NCBI GenBank assembly: GCA_030848705.1
Contig: CM061238.1
Location: 50,693,133 to 50,757,132 of the forward strand
Length of the DNA: 64,000 nucleotides
Reading direction: 5' to 3'
Source of the DNA: Heracleum sosnowskyi
Lineage: Eukaryota; Streptophyta; Magnoliopsida; Apiales; Apiaceae
How positions within the stretch are numbered: position 1 is the stretch's first letter; each line of letters opens with the position of its first letter. The notes beneath the pieces are model-generated. The model had not been told where the DNA came from. It ran no database searches and worked only from the letters and a program-made list of their open reading frames with translations. Made by a program: the position numbers and the translations under genes. Shown one piece after another: positions 1 to 11,900 of this stretch.

Positions 1-1996
1 ATAATTTTCACTAAGTTAGTCTAGTTATCATCAAGAAACAACATAGTTCCTAACATAATTTAACAGTGAAGTGTTTATTATTGTACTAAAAAACACTTGA
101 CTTATTCACAGACGGGCACCAGTTTTATATCTTTATATTGTTGTTGCTTCCTATGAAAAATTGTATGCTGGAAACAATGTCGATGTGCTCAATTCTTTCA
201 AACAACAGTTTTCATACCGTTTTTTAATATGCATAAGAGACGGCGCTATGATAGTCACAATTTTCGGGGACTTCAGAGAACAGGCAAAACCATTGTCTGG
301 TTAAGTTTTCCTTGTATTGTTTTGGAGATTTTCCAGCCATTCAAATGATTTTAGATAAATACCATTACTGATTTGGATAGATCCTTCATGGCTGATGTTG
401 CTAGTAATGCTATGGATGAATTGACCAGGCTCTTAAAAAATAATGCACCTTTTTGGACCTTTTTGGACGAGCTCGTCATCTGATGGGTGCAAAGTTCTTA
501 ATGTTGAAGCTTATAAGAGCATTTTCAACAGTTACTAAAATTCCTAATGTTCGGATTGAGTCATCGAATGATTCTAGTATTTAGAATAGCTTGGCTTTGG
601 TTGAATTTTTTATGGATGTCATAAGTGTTTCATTTTTGATAATTCCCATAATTTTAGGAAATTGATAGAAGAAACTCCATTTTTTATTATTTAAACTCCA
701 ATTCTTACCTTTTGACATTATATTACGTAATTAACTTTGATTTGATTGACGAAGTTACATAAAAGTTTTGGCGTTACGAGTAGTTATGTAATATACATGT
801 CAATTGAAGTTTAAATAGTATGATACGAAACTTATATATCATTCCTCTTCTGTTATTCGTCAAACAAATATTTTGTTGTTAAATATGTTATTAATTTGCA
901 GAGCAAGTGGATGGAGGTCTTTCCTACCATTGTTTCAGAGGCATGAACATTTGAAGTAATTTCAACTGAACTGATGGGTAGCCAAAAAGGTTTGTTGCAA
1001 CTTGTAAAAATTTGATGCAATTCATTTGTGTTTTCTCAATTTGTGTATGCTATCTATATATTATTGCACAGTATTGCGAAAACTTGCTAATATGATTGTG
1101 TTTTTGTTGCAAGATGCATGAAGAGTGATATCCTCATTAGTACCAACTTGCAAATTTACTTCCTTTAATTTGCCAACAAATTGAGCAAAATTCATGGGTT
1201 ACAATTGATTATTCCTATTGGAGACAGCCTTTACCTTTAGGTTTTGGTGATTTTGTCAAAAGTATGAATCGAGAATTGAATTAAATTTAGGAAGTAACTA
1301 AGTTATTTAGTAAATCCTCTCTTAGGATTCCTTTTTGGAATTTACCAGGAATCAAGTCAAATGAGTCAAACCGACCAAAAACACTTTCCGACATATCTTT
1401 CTTGACATGTACTTGATATAGTAATATTTACCTAATGATATATTCTATACTAGGTTACTTTTTGTCAGACATTAAAAAGGCAACGGCTAAAGGCACAATT
1501 TCCGAGGAATTTCAAACACTGCTTTTACGAGCCAAAATAGTTTAATTTATTTAAAAGAGTGTTGAACTTAAATGTTTTTAAGCCAAAATACATTTGATAT
1601 ATTTATTTGATACTTTATATCAAATTTCCTTGCCAAAAGCCTTGCCAGAAACCATGCCAAAAGACACAAAATTGATTTTATCCCAAAATACCCGAAAGTC
1701 CTTACTTATCCAGATAAAATCATTTTTAATTCAAACTTATTTATTCCTTGGACCTCATAGTCATTATTTTATAAGGAATATTATGTTTGAATATGTGTGA
1801 AGTCAAAACATTTGTCTTAGTTGTCGGTAAAGATAAATTGATTTTTCGGTCGCTCCGGAAGGCTGTTTTAACATTCGAAAAATCTGTAAAAATACTTCCA
1901 CACATCTTCTTGAATTGGCACTTGTGGTTTTTCATTAGTATCTCTCTTATATTAATTGGTATAAATTTCATAATTTGTTCATGACTTTTTTCTAGG
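1..1996. other. AT-rich DNA without recognisable gene
   Basis: I see only short unsupported open frames here. Some stretches, for example 380-600, look like eroded coding sequence, but no frame stays open and I recognise no protein family. A weakly repeated motif of the form TTGATTT.TCG.TCGCT occurs near 1840 and again near 2020, so the left edge of the LTR-like block that follows may lie further left than the boundary given for it. Confidence 0.4.
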
Positions 1997-2302
1997 ACCC
2001 CTGAAATCGATACTTAATTGATTTATCGATCGCTTAAAAGTCATAGATTGTCAACGAATTTCAAGGTGAAATTTTGACCATAATTCTCTGAATATATTTC
2101 AAGAGTATTCCAAAAGTTTCATAATTTTTCAAACATTTTTCAATTTATTTCAACGAAATGGGTTTGTCGCGTAGTTTCGGGTTTATCGACTATTTCGTAC
2201 CAATATAACCTTCCTAAATATGTTATATTACACATCTAATTGTTTATTCAAGCCTTGCCACTTGTCTTGTGATCATTGGTCCAAAAAAACCCTACTTTTG
2301 GC

Positions 2303-2310
2303 TATAAATA
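2303..2310 (+). promoter_or_regulatory. TATA box of the LTR-like block
   Basis: A consensus TATAAATA sits in a GC-richer surrounding. A pyrimidine-rich stretch with several CTC/CCTC motifs follows about 25-40 bases downstream and is a plausible transcription start. Transcription would run through the hairpin-rich region to the right. No upstream regulatory motif was recognised. Confidence 0.45.
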
Positions 2311-2948
2311 CCAAGCCAACTCCCACCCATTTCCTCAAGCCTCTTGAGCCAAGTAAATGCTGAAGTTTTCTCCCTAGATACACACCATATCCCAGATTCT
2401 AAAAGCTCTCAAAAGTATATAGCAAACAAGCTTTGTTCATCTATTTTTATACCACTTTTAAACTTGTTTTTCACTCCATTTCTTGCTTTAAAGAGACACC
2501 GGCCAAGACCACTTACAAGACAAAGCTTTAGCTCATCTAAGCTAGCTCTTGAAGTGTTTTAAAAGTGTGTTTAAGGATCCTTGTGTCTCCCTTAAATTAC
2601 GTTTCATTTTTTACCTTGGAAGGCCTTGTTTTGGTAGTGATTTTTGGAGCATTTCTTGATCAATATTGCACCTCTCGGCCAAGCTCTTTTAGGCAGTCCC
2701 TAGCTTGCATTACTACTGCCCTTAGAGTGTTCTTCTTGTGTATTTCAGTCACCTTTGATATCCTCTTGTATCCCCATTCATTCGGTGCTCTCTTTCGGCC
2801 ATAGTTGTGGTGTTTTTAGGCTTCGATCCTAGCTTGATCTTCTTGATTTCCTATAGACTTCAAGTGGTTCAAAGTTAGTTATATTTTGTTTTAGTGTGTG
2901 TACATTTACACATACTAAGTCCCGGATCCTAGTTCATATCTCTTTGAG

Positions 2949-3393
2949 TTTCTCGTCTACGAGAAATCTTTAGTTTTGGCTTTAAGCCATCAGAAGAAAC
3001 CAAAGAGTCATAAACTAGTTATACTATTTTCGCACCTATATATATATTCTCAAGGCCTTGCCTTGTCCATTTAATTTTTATCAAGGCACTTGCCTTGTCC
3101 GAATTTATATATATATATATAATTATCAAGGCTCTAGCCTTGTCCGTGTGTGTGATAGTTTAATGCATAATAGCGTGGCGAAAGCCAAAGTGTGCGTGTG
3201 TTTATCAAGGCACTAGCCTTGTCCGTGGGGTGATTTAAATTCTTGTACGTGTGTGTACCGCTTGTGTGACAAGTCCCTTGTGTGACTTATCCCTCACCGT
3301 TATTTATATTTTGCCGCATTAGTGTACGCATAATAGCGTTTTTCACGATCCTCACACTTCTGAGTTGAATAATATCTTAACACATAATAGTGT
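2949..3393 (+). other. Cluster of short perfect hairpins
   Basis: Many small inverted repeats follow each other. There is an 8-bp stem at 2949-2966 (TTTCTCGT with ACGAGAAA) and a 6-bp stem at 2977-2989 (TGGCTT with AAGCCA). Four copies of CAAGGC, a 3-4 base loop and GCCTTG lie at 3051-3065, 3082-3097, 3127-3142 and 3206-3221, each followed by TCC. A TGGC-GAAA-GCCA stem with a GNRA-type loop is at 3176-3187, and CTTGT-GTG-ACAAG is at 3261-3273. Three hairpins share the loop ATAATA: ATGC/GCGT (3163-3176), ACGC/GCGT (3326-3339) and ACAC/GTGT (3380-3393). In the last family the stem changes are compensated. This suggests a structured RNA leader; its function is unknown. Confidence 0.6.
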
Positions 3394-3531
3394 ACCCCGT
3401 GGCTAGTACCGTAACATACTAGTTTTGCACGGACATTATTATATATCTTGTTTGTAGCTTGTTGTTTGTCTTTGTAGTGAGCCGAAGTGAAGTGAGGTGA
3501 TCTTTGCTCTAAGACCGAAGTCCTAGGCGTG

Positions 3532-3868
3532 CTAACGGGTAGTTAGGCGTCTCTGCACCGTGAGGAGGAAGAAAGACGCAAGACCTAAGACCTAAGACCT
3601 AAGCCAAGACTTACAAAGGTAGCACCAAGGCTAGTTTAAGGTTCTACTTCGGCTTTGAAGAGGTATATTGGATATACGCTCCAAGACAAGTCAAGTAGGT
3701 TTGCTAGGATATTTTGAGGAGGTAACGGGGAGTTACGCTCCAAGACAAATATATAGTGGTACATTTTGCTAGAGTATTTTGAGGAGGTAACGAGGAGTTA
3801 CGCTCCAAGATAAATATTTTAGTGGTTTCGTTTTGCTACTTAATTGTGAGGAGGTAAATTGGATTTAC
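3532..3868 (+). repeat. Tandem covarying-hairpin repeat
   Basis: Four units of about 60-70 bases share the frame GAGGAG, a hairpin, then GCTCCAAGA. The stems differ but stay paired: GTATAT/ATATAC with loop TGG (3663-3677), GTAAC/GTTAC with loop GGGGA (3722-3736), GTAAC/GTTAC with loop GAGGA (3787-3801), and GTAAAT/ATTTAC with loop TGG (3854-3868). A related hairpin, CTAAC/GTTAG with loop GGGTA, lies upstream at 3532-3546. GGAG before the stem can pair with CTCC after it, leaving one bulged G. The double changes between copies indicate that structure is conserved rather than primary sequence. Confidence 0.65.
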
Positions 3869-4628
3869 GCTCCAAGATAAATTAGTAGTGGGTTGTAAAG
3901 GCTTCTCCGCCTACTATAAGGAGTGTTTTACTTATAGTGGAATAAATCTTGAGTTTGGGAGGAGCTCGGGGACTGAAGTAGGGGTGTTCGAATCCGTTAG
4001 AGGATTGCGGGCATCGCGAATCAGGATAAAATTGATTGTGTCATACTCTTTATATTTTCTCCTTTATATTCCGCACTTTACATTACTTATTTATAAGTAA
4101 TTAATTTTTAAAAGGAGAAATGAAATTTTAAAACGTCAAGCTCAATTTTTAAAAAGGGTAATAAGTGGTTCAACCCCCTACTAGCTTATTTTACTGCCCT
4201 TGGGGACCTATCATCTATGATATTCCCTGGGCACATTCTGATTCATGGTGTCGAGCTCTTTGTCTTCCTTCATGTTCCATCGAAGACATGCCTAATGGCC
4301 ACTCTAATACTCAAATTGTTGTAAAAAAATCATGATGACAGGTTACATGGATAGAACACATGCAATTTGAGGAGAGCATATCGTTTCATAATTTTTACGG
4401 GGAACATTTGGTGCTGAGAGAAGGCTCGCTACACTTCAAAGAATATGTGAAAGATTCAGTTGCCAAATGGATTCAAGTACTTAGTTTCCTGATCTTGGAG
4501 GAGGTAAGTAGTCTTCTACATGCATAGCCTTTTATTCATTGCTCTATCTTTTCAGTCATGCAACGACTCGATAATTTTGCAGTGGATGATTTCTGAGATG
4601 AACGATTTTGAAGTATATGCAAGTTGGT

Positions 4629-4936
4629 AAAGGACACACAGACATACTGCCTATCCCCTTGTTTATCAACTTGTTGAGTTAGCTTTGGTTTTACCGGTTG
4701 CAACTGCTACTATTGAGAGGGTTTTTTCTACAATGAAAATACTAAAAACTTATCAGCGTAATCGGATTGGGGACGAGTGGTTAAATGATAGCATGATGGT
4801 GTACATTGAAAAGACTGTTTTTGTAAAAGTGGATAATGAAGCTGTTTTACAAAATTATCAGAATATGCAAAGTCGCAGAATTCAGCTCTTATCCATTACT
4901 TATTCAACTAAAAACAACTCATCGGTCGGCAATTAA
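4629..4936 (+). pseudogene. hAT transposase C-terminal fragment
   Basis: The frame encodes the hAT family C-terminal dimerisation region in the ZMYM1-like plant form. It reads through YPLVYQLVELALVLPVATA, TIERVFSTMKI and RIGDEWLNDSM, and ends after about 100 residues. In intact transposases this domain mediates dimerisation and contributes to the RNase-H-like catalytic fold. The frame is closed upstream by a TAA at 4626-4628, and the N-terminal zinc finger and catalytic core are not found nearby, so this is a remnant. It lies directly right of the LTR-like block. The terminal repeats of the element were not identified. Confidence 0.7.
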
Positions 4937-7027
4937 AGATTAGTTCTGTACTTTCAAATTTTATACGCTTTTATTGCTTTTGTAAATTATTCATGTTAAA
5001 TATTTAAGCCCCGTAAATTTTCGTCCTGGTTCCGCCGCTGTATGCAACTCTTAAAAAGTTCACCAATACTGGTTACCCTCACATAGGGTTTCTTCTCGCA
5101 GCAACTACCATTTGGCTCCCATTTTCTCCCTAGAAGATTATCAATTTCGTAAGGAACAAAATGCCCGCCCTAAGGTATAATCTACGATGTTAAGATTCCT
5201 TCTCTGGTGCCAAAAGCATCGTATCTATTCTTATTATAATTCGATAATCTTTTTCAATTTTTTTTAGTGGTATGTTATTTCTGGTTGTAATTCTGTCCAA
5301 TTGCTGGTGGATCATATTGAGGGAATTGTATCTCTATTCTCAGGTCTGGTCATTTGATAGTGTCGAGTTGCAATTAGATTAATGCTACATCTCCCAAATT
5401 GTTCACGAATCATTTTGAGCTATTTGTATATATCTCGGTGTGAGTTTAGGAGCTCATTCACGATATCATGCCTATACTTAGCTCGAAATTTCTAAATCTA
5501 GTTCAACAAAAAATTTAATTATGAAGGAAGTGAAAATCATCTTGAAGGTACGAAGTCGCAGACTACTAAATTGAGCAAGTTAAATCACGCTGCTTGGTTT
5601 GCTTGATTGTTCCTTTAATTAAACAAATTTAGTGAAAACTGAAAATCCTGGACACATTTATGACAATGTCATTTACCACAATTAAGTTTTTATCAAATTT
5701 CCTTGAAGGCATTAGAAATATACATGTAAATTGATCTCTTAAAATGACCATCAAGCTCTCATTACTGGCCAGGACAACAAGTTAATACTTCCAAGAAAGC
5801 AGCATTGACTCATCAGGTGCATGCCCTTGTTGTGTATTGCCCTGTATACACCTACCTTCCATAGGCATAGCCATGAGTGTTGAAGATCTCTCCTTCAGTC
5901 CCCTGCATTCCTCGGGATTTGTGATATCCCCATACTGGAAAACGTTACTAGGTGGAGAACTTCTCACAATTGTGTTACAAATCTTTGAGAGACATGCGAC
6001 ATCAGGCAAGATAAGCCAGGGTCTGTAGAGACACTTATCAATTTTGTGGGAATAACCATAATCAAATTAAAGCGGCCTCAAATTGATCTACTTGTTGAAA
6101 ATTGTAGACTGAATTGGTAGATGTTACTGCATGCATGTTTGATGCCTGAATTGCACTAGCTAGTATAAACTTTTCTGTCTATAACCGATTCAGTAGTAGA
6201 TCAGTGGGCGTGAGAACCACGCAGACCTTCTGAACAGTAAAGTGTATTGAGACTATGGTATTGAAATAACCGGCTTTTGACAATAATTAAAAAAAAAGGA
6301 GTACGTTAGAAAACCTTACGTGTTTTGGGAAAGCTTTATAAATTGAATATCTTAAACATAATCAACTCTGTAGTTTAAACACTTGGCTTCTGCAGACTGC
6401 AAATCTGCAATGTTCATTCAATCATCATGTTGTTAAACACTTGCACAGTGGTAAAAGTTAGACGCCAATATTTTAGCGCACTGTAATTTTGGGCACAACT
6501 GTAGTTTCCATGTTTCCGGTGGAAGCGCAAGCACAGGGTTCAGCTAAATTTGGGTAATAAGATATTATATTTCAAAATACAAACTACAGATAGCTTAGCT
6601 TCTTTCGACCCATACAAATTCATTAAACACCTGTACTACTTCAACCAGACAGTTTTATAGTTTATACTGCTAACTTGATTCAAAAAAAAGGTGTACAGCT
6701 GTTTTAAGCATCTTCAAAATGAGAGTCAGAGGTAACAATTTCGGGTTTCAGATCTTATTCGTGTTTGTGAACAGGGCAGGGCAAAGATTATTGAAATTTA
6801 ATACTGTAAAAATGATTAATTAAGTTCAAAGCCATAAAATTACATTCATTTTCAGGTTGTTTCTACGAATCGTGTAGCGAATCGGATCAGGTTCGGTCCG
6901 TGTATTGCTTACATGAGCAAATACTTGAAGCCCTCACATTTAAAACAAAACAAGATAGATCTGCTTATATTACAGTTCACCAGTATTAATATTCATTGTC
7001 GGGCAATTCTATAGGTACAAACTTCTC
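4937..7027. other. Non-coding region between hAT remnant and ARV1 exon
   Basis: I see no gene or repeat that I can name. The phrase near 5026-5040 (CTGGTTCCGCCGCTG) often ends hAT-derived plant repeats, so the first 100 bases probably still belong to that remnant. A minus-strand frame of 75 codons at 5782-6009 has no recognisable domain. On the minus strand this stretch lies downstream of the ARV1-like gene and may contain its eroded 3' end. Confidence 0.35.
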
Positions 7028-7151
7028 TTAAGCCCAGTCAATGCCGCCAAAATTTAATAAGCCCCCGTTCAACATCTCCCTCCCAAGAACTTCACTGCAT
7101 ATGCACTTAAGCAGACTGCTAAGCACTTGGGCATAGATGACTCTGTGTTTA
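7028..7151 (-). pseudogene. ARV1: ARV1-like 3' exon (left of CACTA insertion)
   Basis: Read on the minus strand, this exon starts after a splice acceptor (AG at 7152-7153) and encodes TESSMPKCLAVCLSAYAVKF, matching the conserved C-terminal membrane part of ARV1 proteins. The phase fits the exon ending at 28820: a G there joins TA here to restore the valine codon after ALK. A one-base shift after VKFLG is needed to reach a later stop at 7028-7030. The intron between these two exons holds the CACTA element, which puts more than 21 kb between them. ARV1 is an ER membrane protein involved in sterol and lipid homeostasis. This copy is broken. Confidence 0.65.
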
Positions 7152-7699
7152 CTGGTTCATAGGAAGTCGAAAATCATCAAACTGCTTATTAATTTTTAAG
7201 GTGCAGGAGAATTCAATTACAAACATTATAAATAAGACTATGTATGTAATTTGATTCCAAAATTGCAAGAGAACTGGCATCTAGTATATTTACAACGAAA
7301 AGAAAAATTGGAATATTAATTTCTTCATATTTTTTCATTATGTTCCATATATTTAATAAAGGATTAAATAAAATGATTAGGCTAGGGGTGTCCAACAAAA
7401 AAAACATCATTTTAAGAGAGGAGACAGATTAATCAGGACTAAGTCGATGAATATCAAAGATTCTAAAAAGCTAGATGTTATAAACATTAGAGTAAATAAT
7501 ATCTATAATAAACTATAGAAGTCTATTAAAACATATTAATTATTTACAAAGTTTATCAGGGCCAAGTTTAATATCACGCGATTTTACTATAAAATTACAA
7601 AATATTAGACAGAAAAAAAAGTGTGTGTGTATACATTAGTACTAATTTTTGCAAAAGTTCCGGAGTTTGGGGTGGTTGCAACACCGGCACCTCACCCCA

Positions 7700-8420
7700 C
7701 ACTACTAGAAAAAGTAGATACAACATCGGCTATTACCCGATATCTTTCTAAACAACCAACTGATGTCTACGTGGGTGTTGTTAAATGTCAGAGTGTTTAG
7801 ACATCGGTTTTTCACTGATGTCTATTATATAAAACCACATCGTTTACATAACAAATTCTGATGTCATTGACACAAATTCATCACAAATGTATATTATTAA
7901 CACTTCAATATTTCTATGTTATCAAGGTTAGATCCTCTTGAACAAACGACACACAAGTTAAAAATAAACATTGACATTGAATGCTGTGCAAAAAATTAAC
8001 GATGTCTAATAAAGGAATTAACATCGGTTCAAAAGCCTATCAGACATCGATTTTATTCAGCAACTGATGTAATAGATATTAAAGACATCGGTTTTTCTGC
8101 TGTATAATTTTTTAGTGTCCATTTAACATCGGTTTATTTAATTGTTGTCGATGTTGAATGGTCCATTTAACATCCGTTTTTGAATTTGTTGCAATGTTAT
8201 ATGTCCCGTTTAACTTCGGTTTTCTGGTTTGAGTTTTACGTACACAGTTCATTTAATATCGATTTTTAAGTGTACACTGATGTCTTTGTTACTTTAGAAA
8301 TTGGTTAAGTTTGGTTTCCACATCGGTTTTAAAAGTACAAAATTATGCCTGTGATGTTAATTTACATTGCCCCCTGATTACCAATTCAACAAAATTTGCA
8401 TCGCAAACTAATTACCAATG
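7700..8420. repeat. CACTA left terminal and subterminal repeats
   Basis: After the terminal CACTACTAGAAAAA the sequence repeats variants of ACATCGGTTTTT in both orientations, for example at 7802, 8087, 8128 and 8317. They alternate with TGATGTC/TGATGTT. In this superfamily such subterminal repeats are transposase-binding sites (TnpA in Spm). This is the substrate part of the element, not a gene. Confidence 0.8.
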
Positions 8421-8928
8421 CAACAGAACTTGTATGGCAAAGCTAATTACCAATTCAACAAAACTTGCATCGCAAAGCTAATTATCAAATTCAAAATGGA
8501 TTCACAAACAATTCAAAGTTACCTAACATGTTGCAACCAAAAACATTCTAGTAGCCATAAACTACATTGCCAAAAGTACCAGATATTCCAGCCGAATTAA
8601 AAACATCCAACAACTACGACCAACAGTCTAACAACCAGAACTTGATAGGGTAAACCATAAGAACTGTCTAAAAACATCTAACAACCAGAACATTGTAAAA
8701 CAAAAGTACTTCCATAGGAACCAAACAACCAAGCGCTTTACATTTTGTCTTGAATAAACTTGATAGTATCTAAACGCACCTCATCCAGCTCGTGCATTTT
8801 GTAACTCTGCCGAGTCTTGGTTGCCCACTAAAAAGTAATACCCAAAATAAAAATTAGCTCAAAATTCATCGGTCATACAATTTCAACGATCAAATAATAG
8901 GGCCGCATACCTTAGTTCAAACATCGAC

Positions 8929-11900
8929 TGTGACGCCCTCCAAACCCGGGGTACAGATTTGAGGAGTCACCCGACCAACGGAACACTATTTAACACATGC
9001 ATAATATATAAAGACACAAATACCCCTTAACCAAGACCGCATCCAGATTATGGCAATGAACACAAGCTACTACAATCTTCTATTAATACAATACCAGTTT
9101 TATCAGAGTTATTACATCACAACTTAAGTTCAAATCTAGACATCTAATCTAGAAAAGCAAAACAACAACTACCCTGCCAATGACAACCACACGAGGGGAT
9201 CTCCTAGCTGCCGGTGAACTATCAGTCACGCTGTGCCGACTCATACTCTCGCTTCACTGGAATAGGGTTAGAAAAAAACAAGCAAGAGTGAGCCAAAAGT
9301 GCTCAGCAAACATCATATGAATCATTTCTATCACAGTTGTAAGAATATGAATTTATGATATTAGAATCAACAATATTTAGCTAACACATTCTTTGTATCA
9401 ATAACAATTGAAGAAAAAGAATTAGAATTTGGCTTATGCATTTTATTCAAATCAAAGGTTGTGCTGCTGGCTAGCCACGCATCAACCCCGGACTAGCTCA
9501 CGACATAGTCCTCTACTGGATCCTAGGCCAATCTGGGCCTTAAGTTATTCTGACCATAAATATGGCCCGACCAATTACCGGTCCATTTTAAAAACATGCC
9601 AAATCTATCATAGGGTATAAACAATAACATGCTCAATAAGATAAACTCAATGTATAATGATTGAAAAAGAGCTTCAACTTCTCAGTATCAAATGAAGATC
9701 GAGAAATAATCATGGAATAATTTCAATGGTACAATGTACTCATTCAATAAGGAAATCAATATTGGTAATCGATAATCGATGACTGTAATCAATAGTCAAC
9801 AATGGAAGTCAAATGATCAAGGGTTGTCAATAATAATCAAAGGATGATAATCAATAATAAATGGTGGTAAACAATAATCAAGTGAATTGGAAATAAGGGT
9901 TTCTGATGCAGATCAAATCAAAGAATCAAGAATCTCTAAGGAAATGGAATCAGTTGTCCAAATGCGGTTAAAAGATCGGTAATTTGAATTGTTCTGGGGA
10001 TAACGGTATTCAAGTAATCAAGACAATAATAATTTTTATCACAAGTAAAGGCACAGATACTTGCCTGGTCTAAGCTGCTGTCGGATCGACTCTGCTCACT
10101 CTACCTTTCCCTTTCCCTTGCTCCAGGAACTCGATTCTATAATTAAACAACTCATCACAATAAGTCTAACTATTCTCGTTCTACTCTCGACACTTATTCA
10201 ATCAATAATCACATTTAAACAAGTAATCGGTTACGTATCGGACGTCCGGTATGATTTACGATATTTAAAACTCAGATATTTGCCCTAGTACGGGCATATA
10301 CAGACTATAAAACACAACACACAATTAATATGAACCATATAGCACTTATAAACATTTTTAAAACATCATACGAAACTTATTTGAATTTTAAATAAGTCAC
10401 GATTAATTTTTAAATCAAAACTCGGATTTTTAAATCCAATATAAACATTTAAATGCAAATAGATCAATTAATAAAATTAATTGACACTCTTTAAATACTC
10501 AAACTATTTTTAAATAAATAAATAGGCTTGAAAATAATTAAACTGAATTTTTAATTAATTAAATCTAATTAATAATTAATTTTTAAGAATTAATTGATTA
10601 AAAGAAATAAACAATTAATTAATTAATTAATTATTAATTAAAAATAATTAAAATAATTAATTTTAATCAATTTTCGGATTTAAAATAATAAATATAATTT
10701 TCCAGAATTTTTCTGATATTAAAATTTAATTTTAAAATAAAAATATGAATTTTTAAAGTTTTTAAACTATTTTTGAATTAAATTTAAAAATAAAATCCAA
10801 AAACAGTTTTCAGAAAATGAATTAGGGTTTTGAAGATTGAAACCGGGTCAAACTTCGGGTAAACGGGTCAGGAAGAACGAATCTGGGTCGCCAAGAACAA
10901 CCCACCGGATTCTGGGTTTTCCAGAATCCGGCCGGTGTCCGGCGACCGGAATTCTTTATTCCCGATCAAACACAACCAAAACAATAGGGCTTTTGTTCGC
11001 CTTTGCAAGACAAACACAACCCACACAAAAACATCTCTGTCCCATTCCGGAATCGAGTCCAAAATCCGGTCAAAGAAACCGTCGGGCAAACCTCCGACCG
11101 GAAACCCGATCTCCTCTATTTCTACATGAAACTCTAAGATTAATATCACACAATGAAGCTTATAACTCACACAATCAAAGCCCATATCAAAACTTATGTC
11201 AGATCAACAACAAGAACGAACGAAGTAAAAGAAAAATTCGAGTCAAAACCCGAAAATCAAACCCATCAAAATTGAACTCAAACATGAAATTAAATCATGG
11301 ATTCTTGCTATTTAGAACCCTAGGAACATGTTAGAAGCAACCAATTGAATGGAGAATCAACAGAATGAAAATCCCCAAATCGACCAAGAACCCTAATTTT
11401 AATTCGAATATTGAAAAATTCATATAAAATCGAAAACTTAACAGATGATGATGAGGTTGGAAGATTCTGAAACTAGCGATCAATAACTTTGATTTGAGTA
11501 TAAGAACTTCAGATTTGGATTTCAATAAGATTCTGAATGAATGGATTAATTTTTCGATAATTAATTGCAGAATTCTATGAGTTTCAAGGTACGATTCGTC
11601 TTTTTATATTTTTGGAAAAATAATACCCCAAACAACATTTTAGGATCGATATAGATCCACTGGTTCGTTTAAAAACCCTAATTAGGTTAAAAACACGTTT
11701 TACGAGGAATAATCAGTTAAAAAGGTTGATGATCATCCAATTGATATATATATCATTATACTCCCTCCGTCCCATTCATTTCTATACACTTTCCATTTTG
11801 GGATGTCCCATTCATTTCTATACATTCTAAAAATAGTAACTTTTAATAATATAAAACACTATTACACTCACTACTTTCTCCACTATCTCTATTCTATAAC

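Larger units (their letters stand above)
2002..4172 (+). repeat. Candidate solo LTR (hairpin-rich)
   Basis: The block begins TGAA and ends TTCA, and it is flanked on both sides by the five bases ACCCC (1997-2001 and 4173-4177), as expected for an LTR with its target-site duplication. It contains a TATA box near 2303 and a long, hairpin-rich, non-coding stretch that would be R/U5 or leader RNA. No primer-binding site follows it and no second copy is in the window, so it would be a solo LTR. The boundary evidence is short, and the motif repeated on both sides of position 2002 argues that the true start could be earlier. Alternative readings are a non-autonomous element or the 5' end of a non-coding transcript. 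Confidence 0.4.

Noticed and set aside
2344..2804. Two short frames after the TATA box of the LTR-like block
   Set aside because: No homology recognised and the frames differ; they are better explained as leader sequence.
5782..6028. Opposing frames of about 60-75 codons
   Set aside because: No domain, no codon signal and both strands open; likely chance.
7700..8928. Possible CACTA transposase exon near 8750-8830
   Set aside because: The stretch is too short and I cannot match it to TnpD or TnpA motifs.
9429..11334. Open frames in the Tekay LTR, repeated at 22876-24694
   Set aside because: They are LTR sequence. The two copies differ by frameshifts and length, so no protein is conserved.
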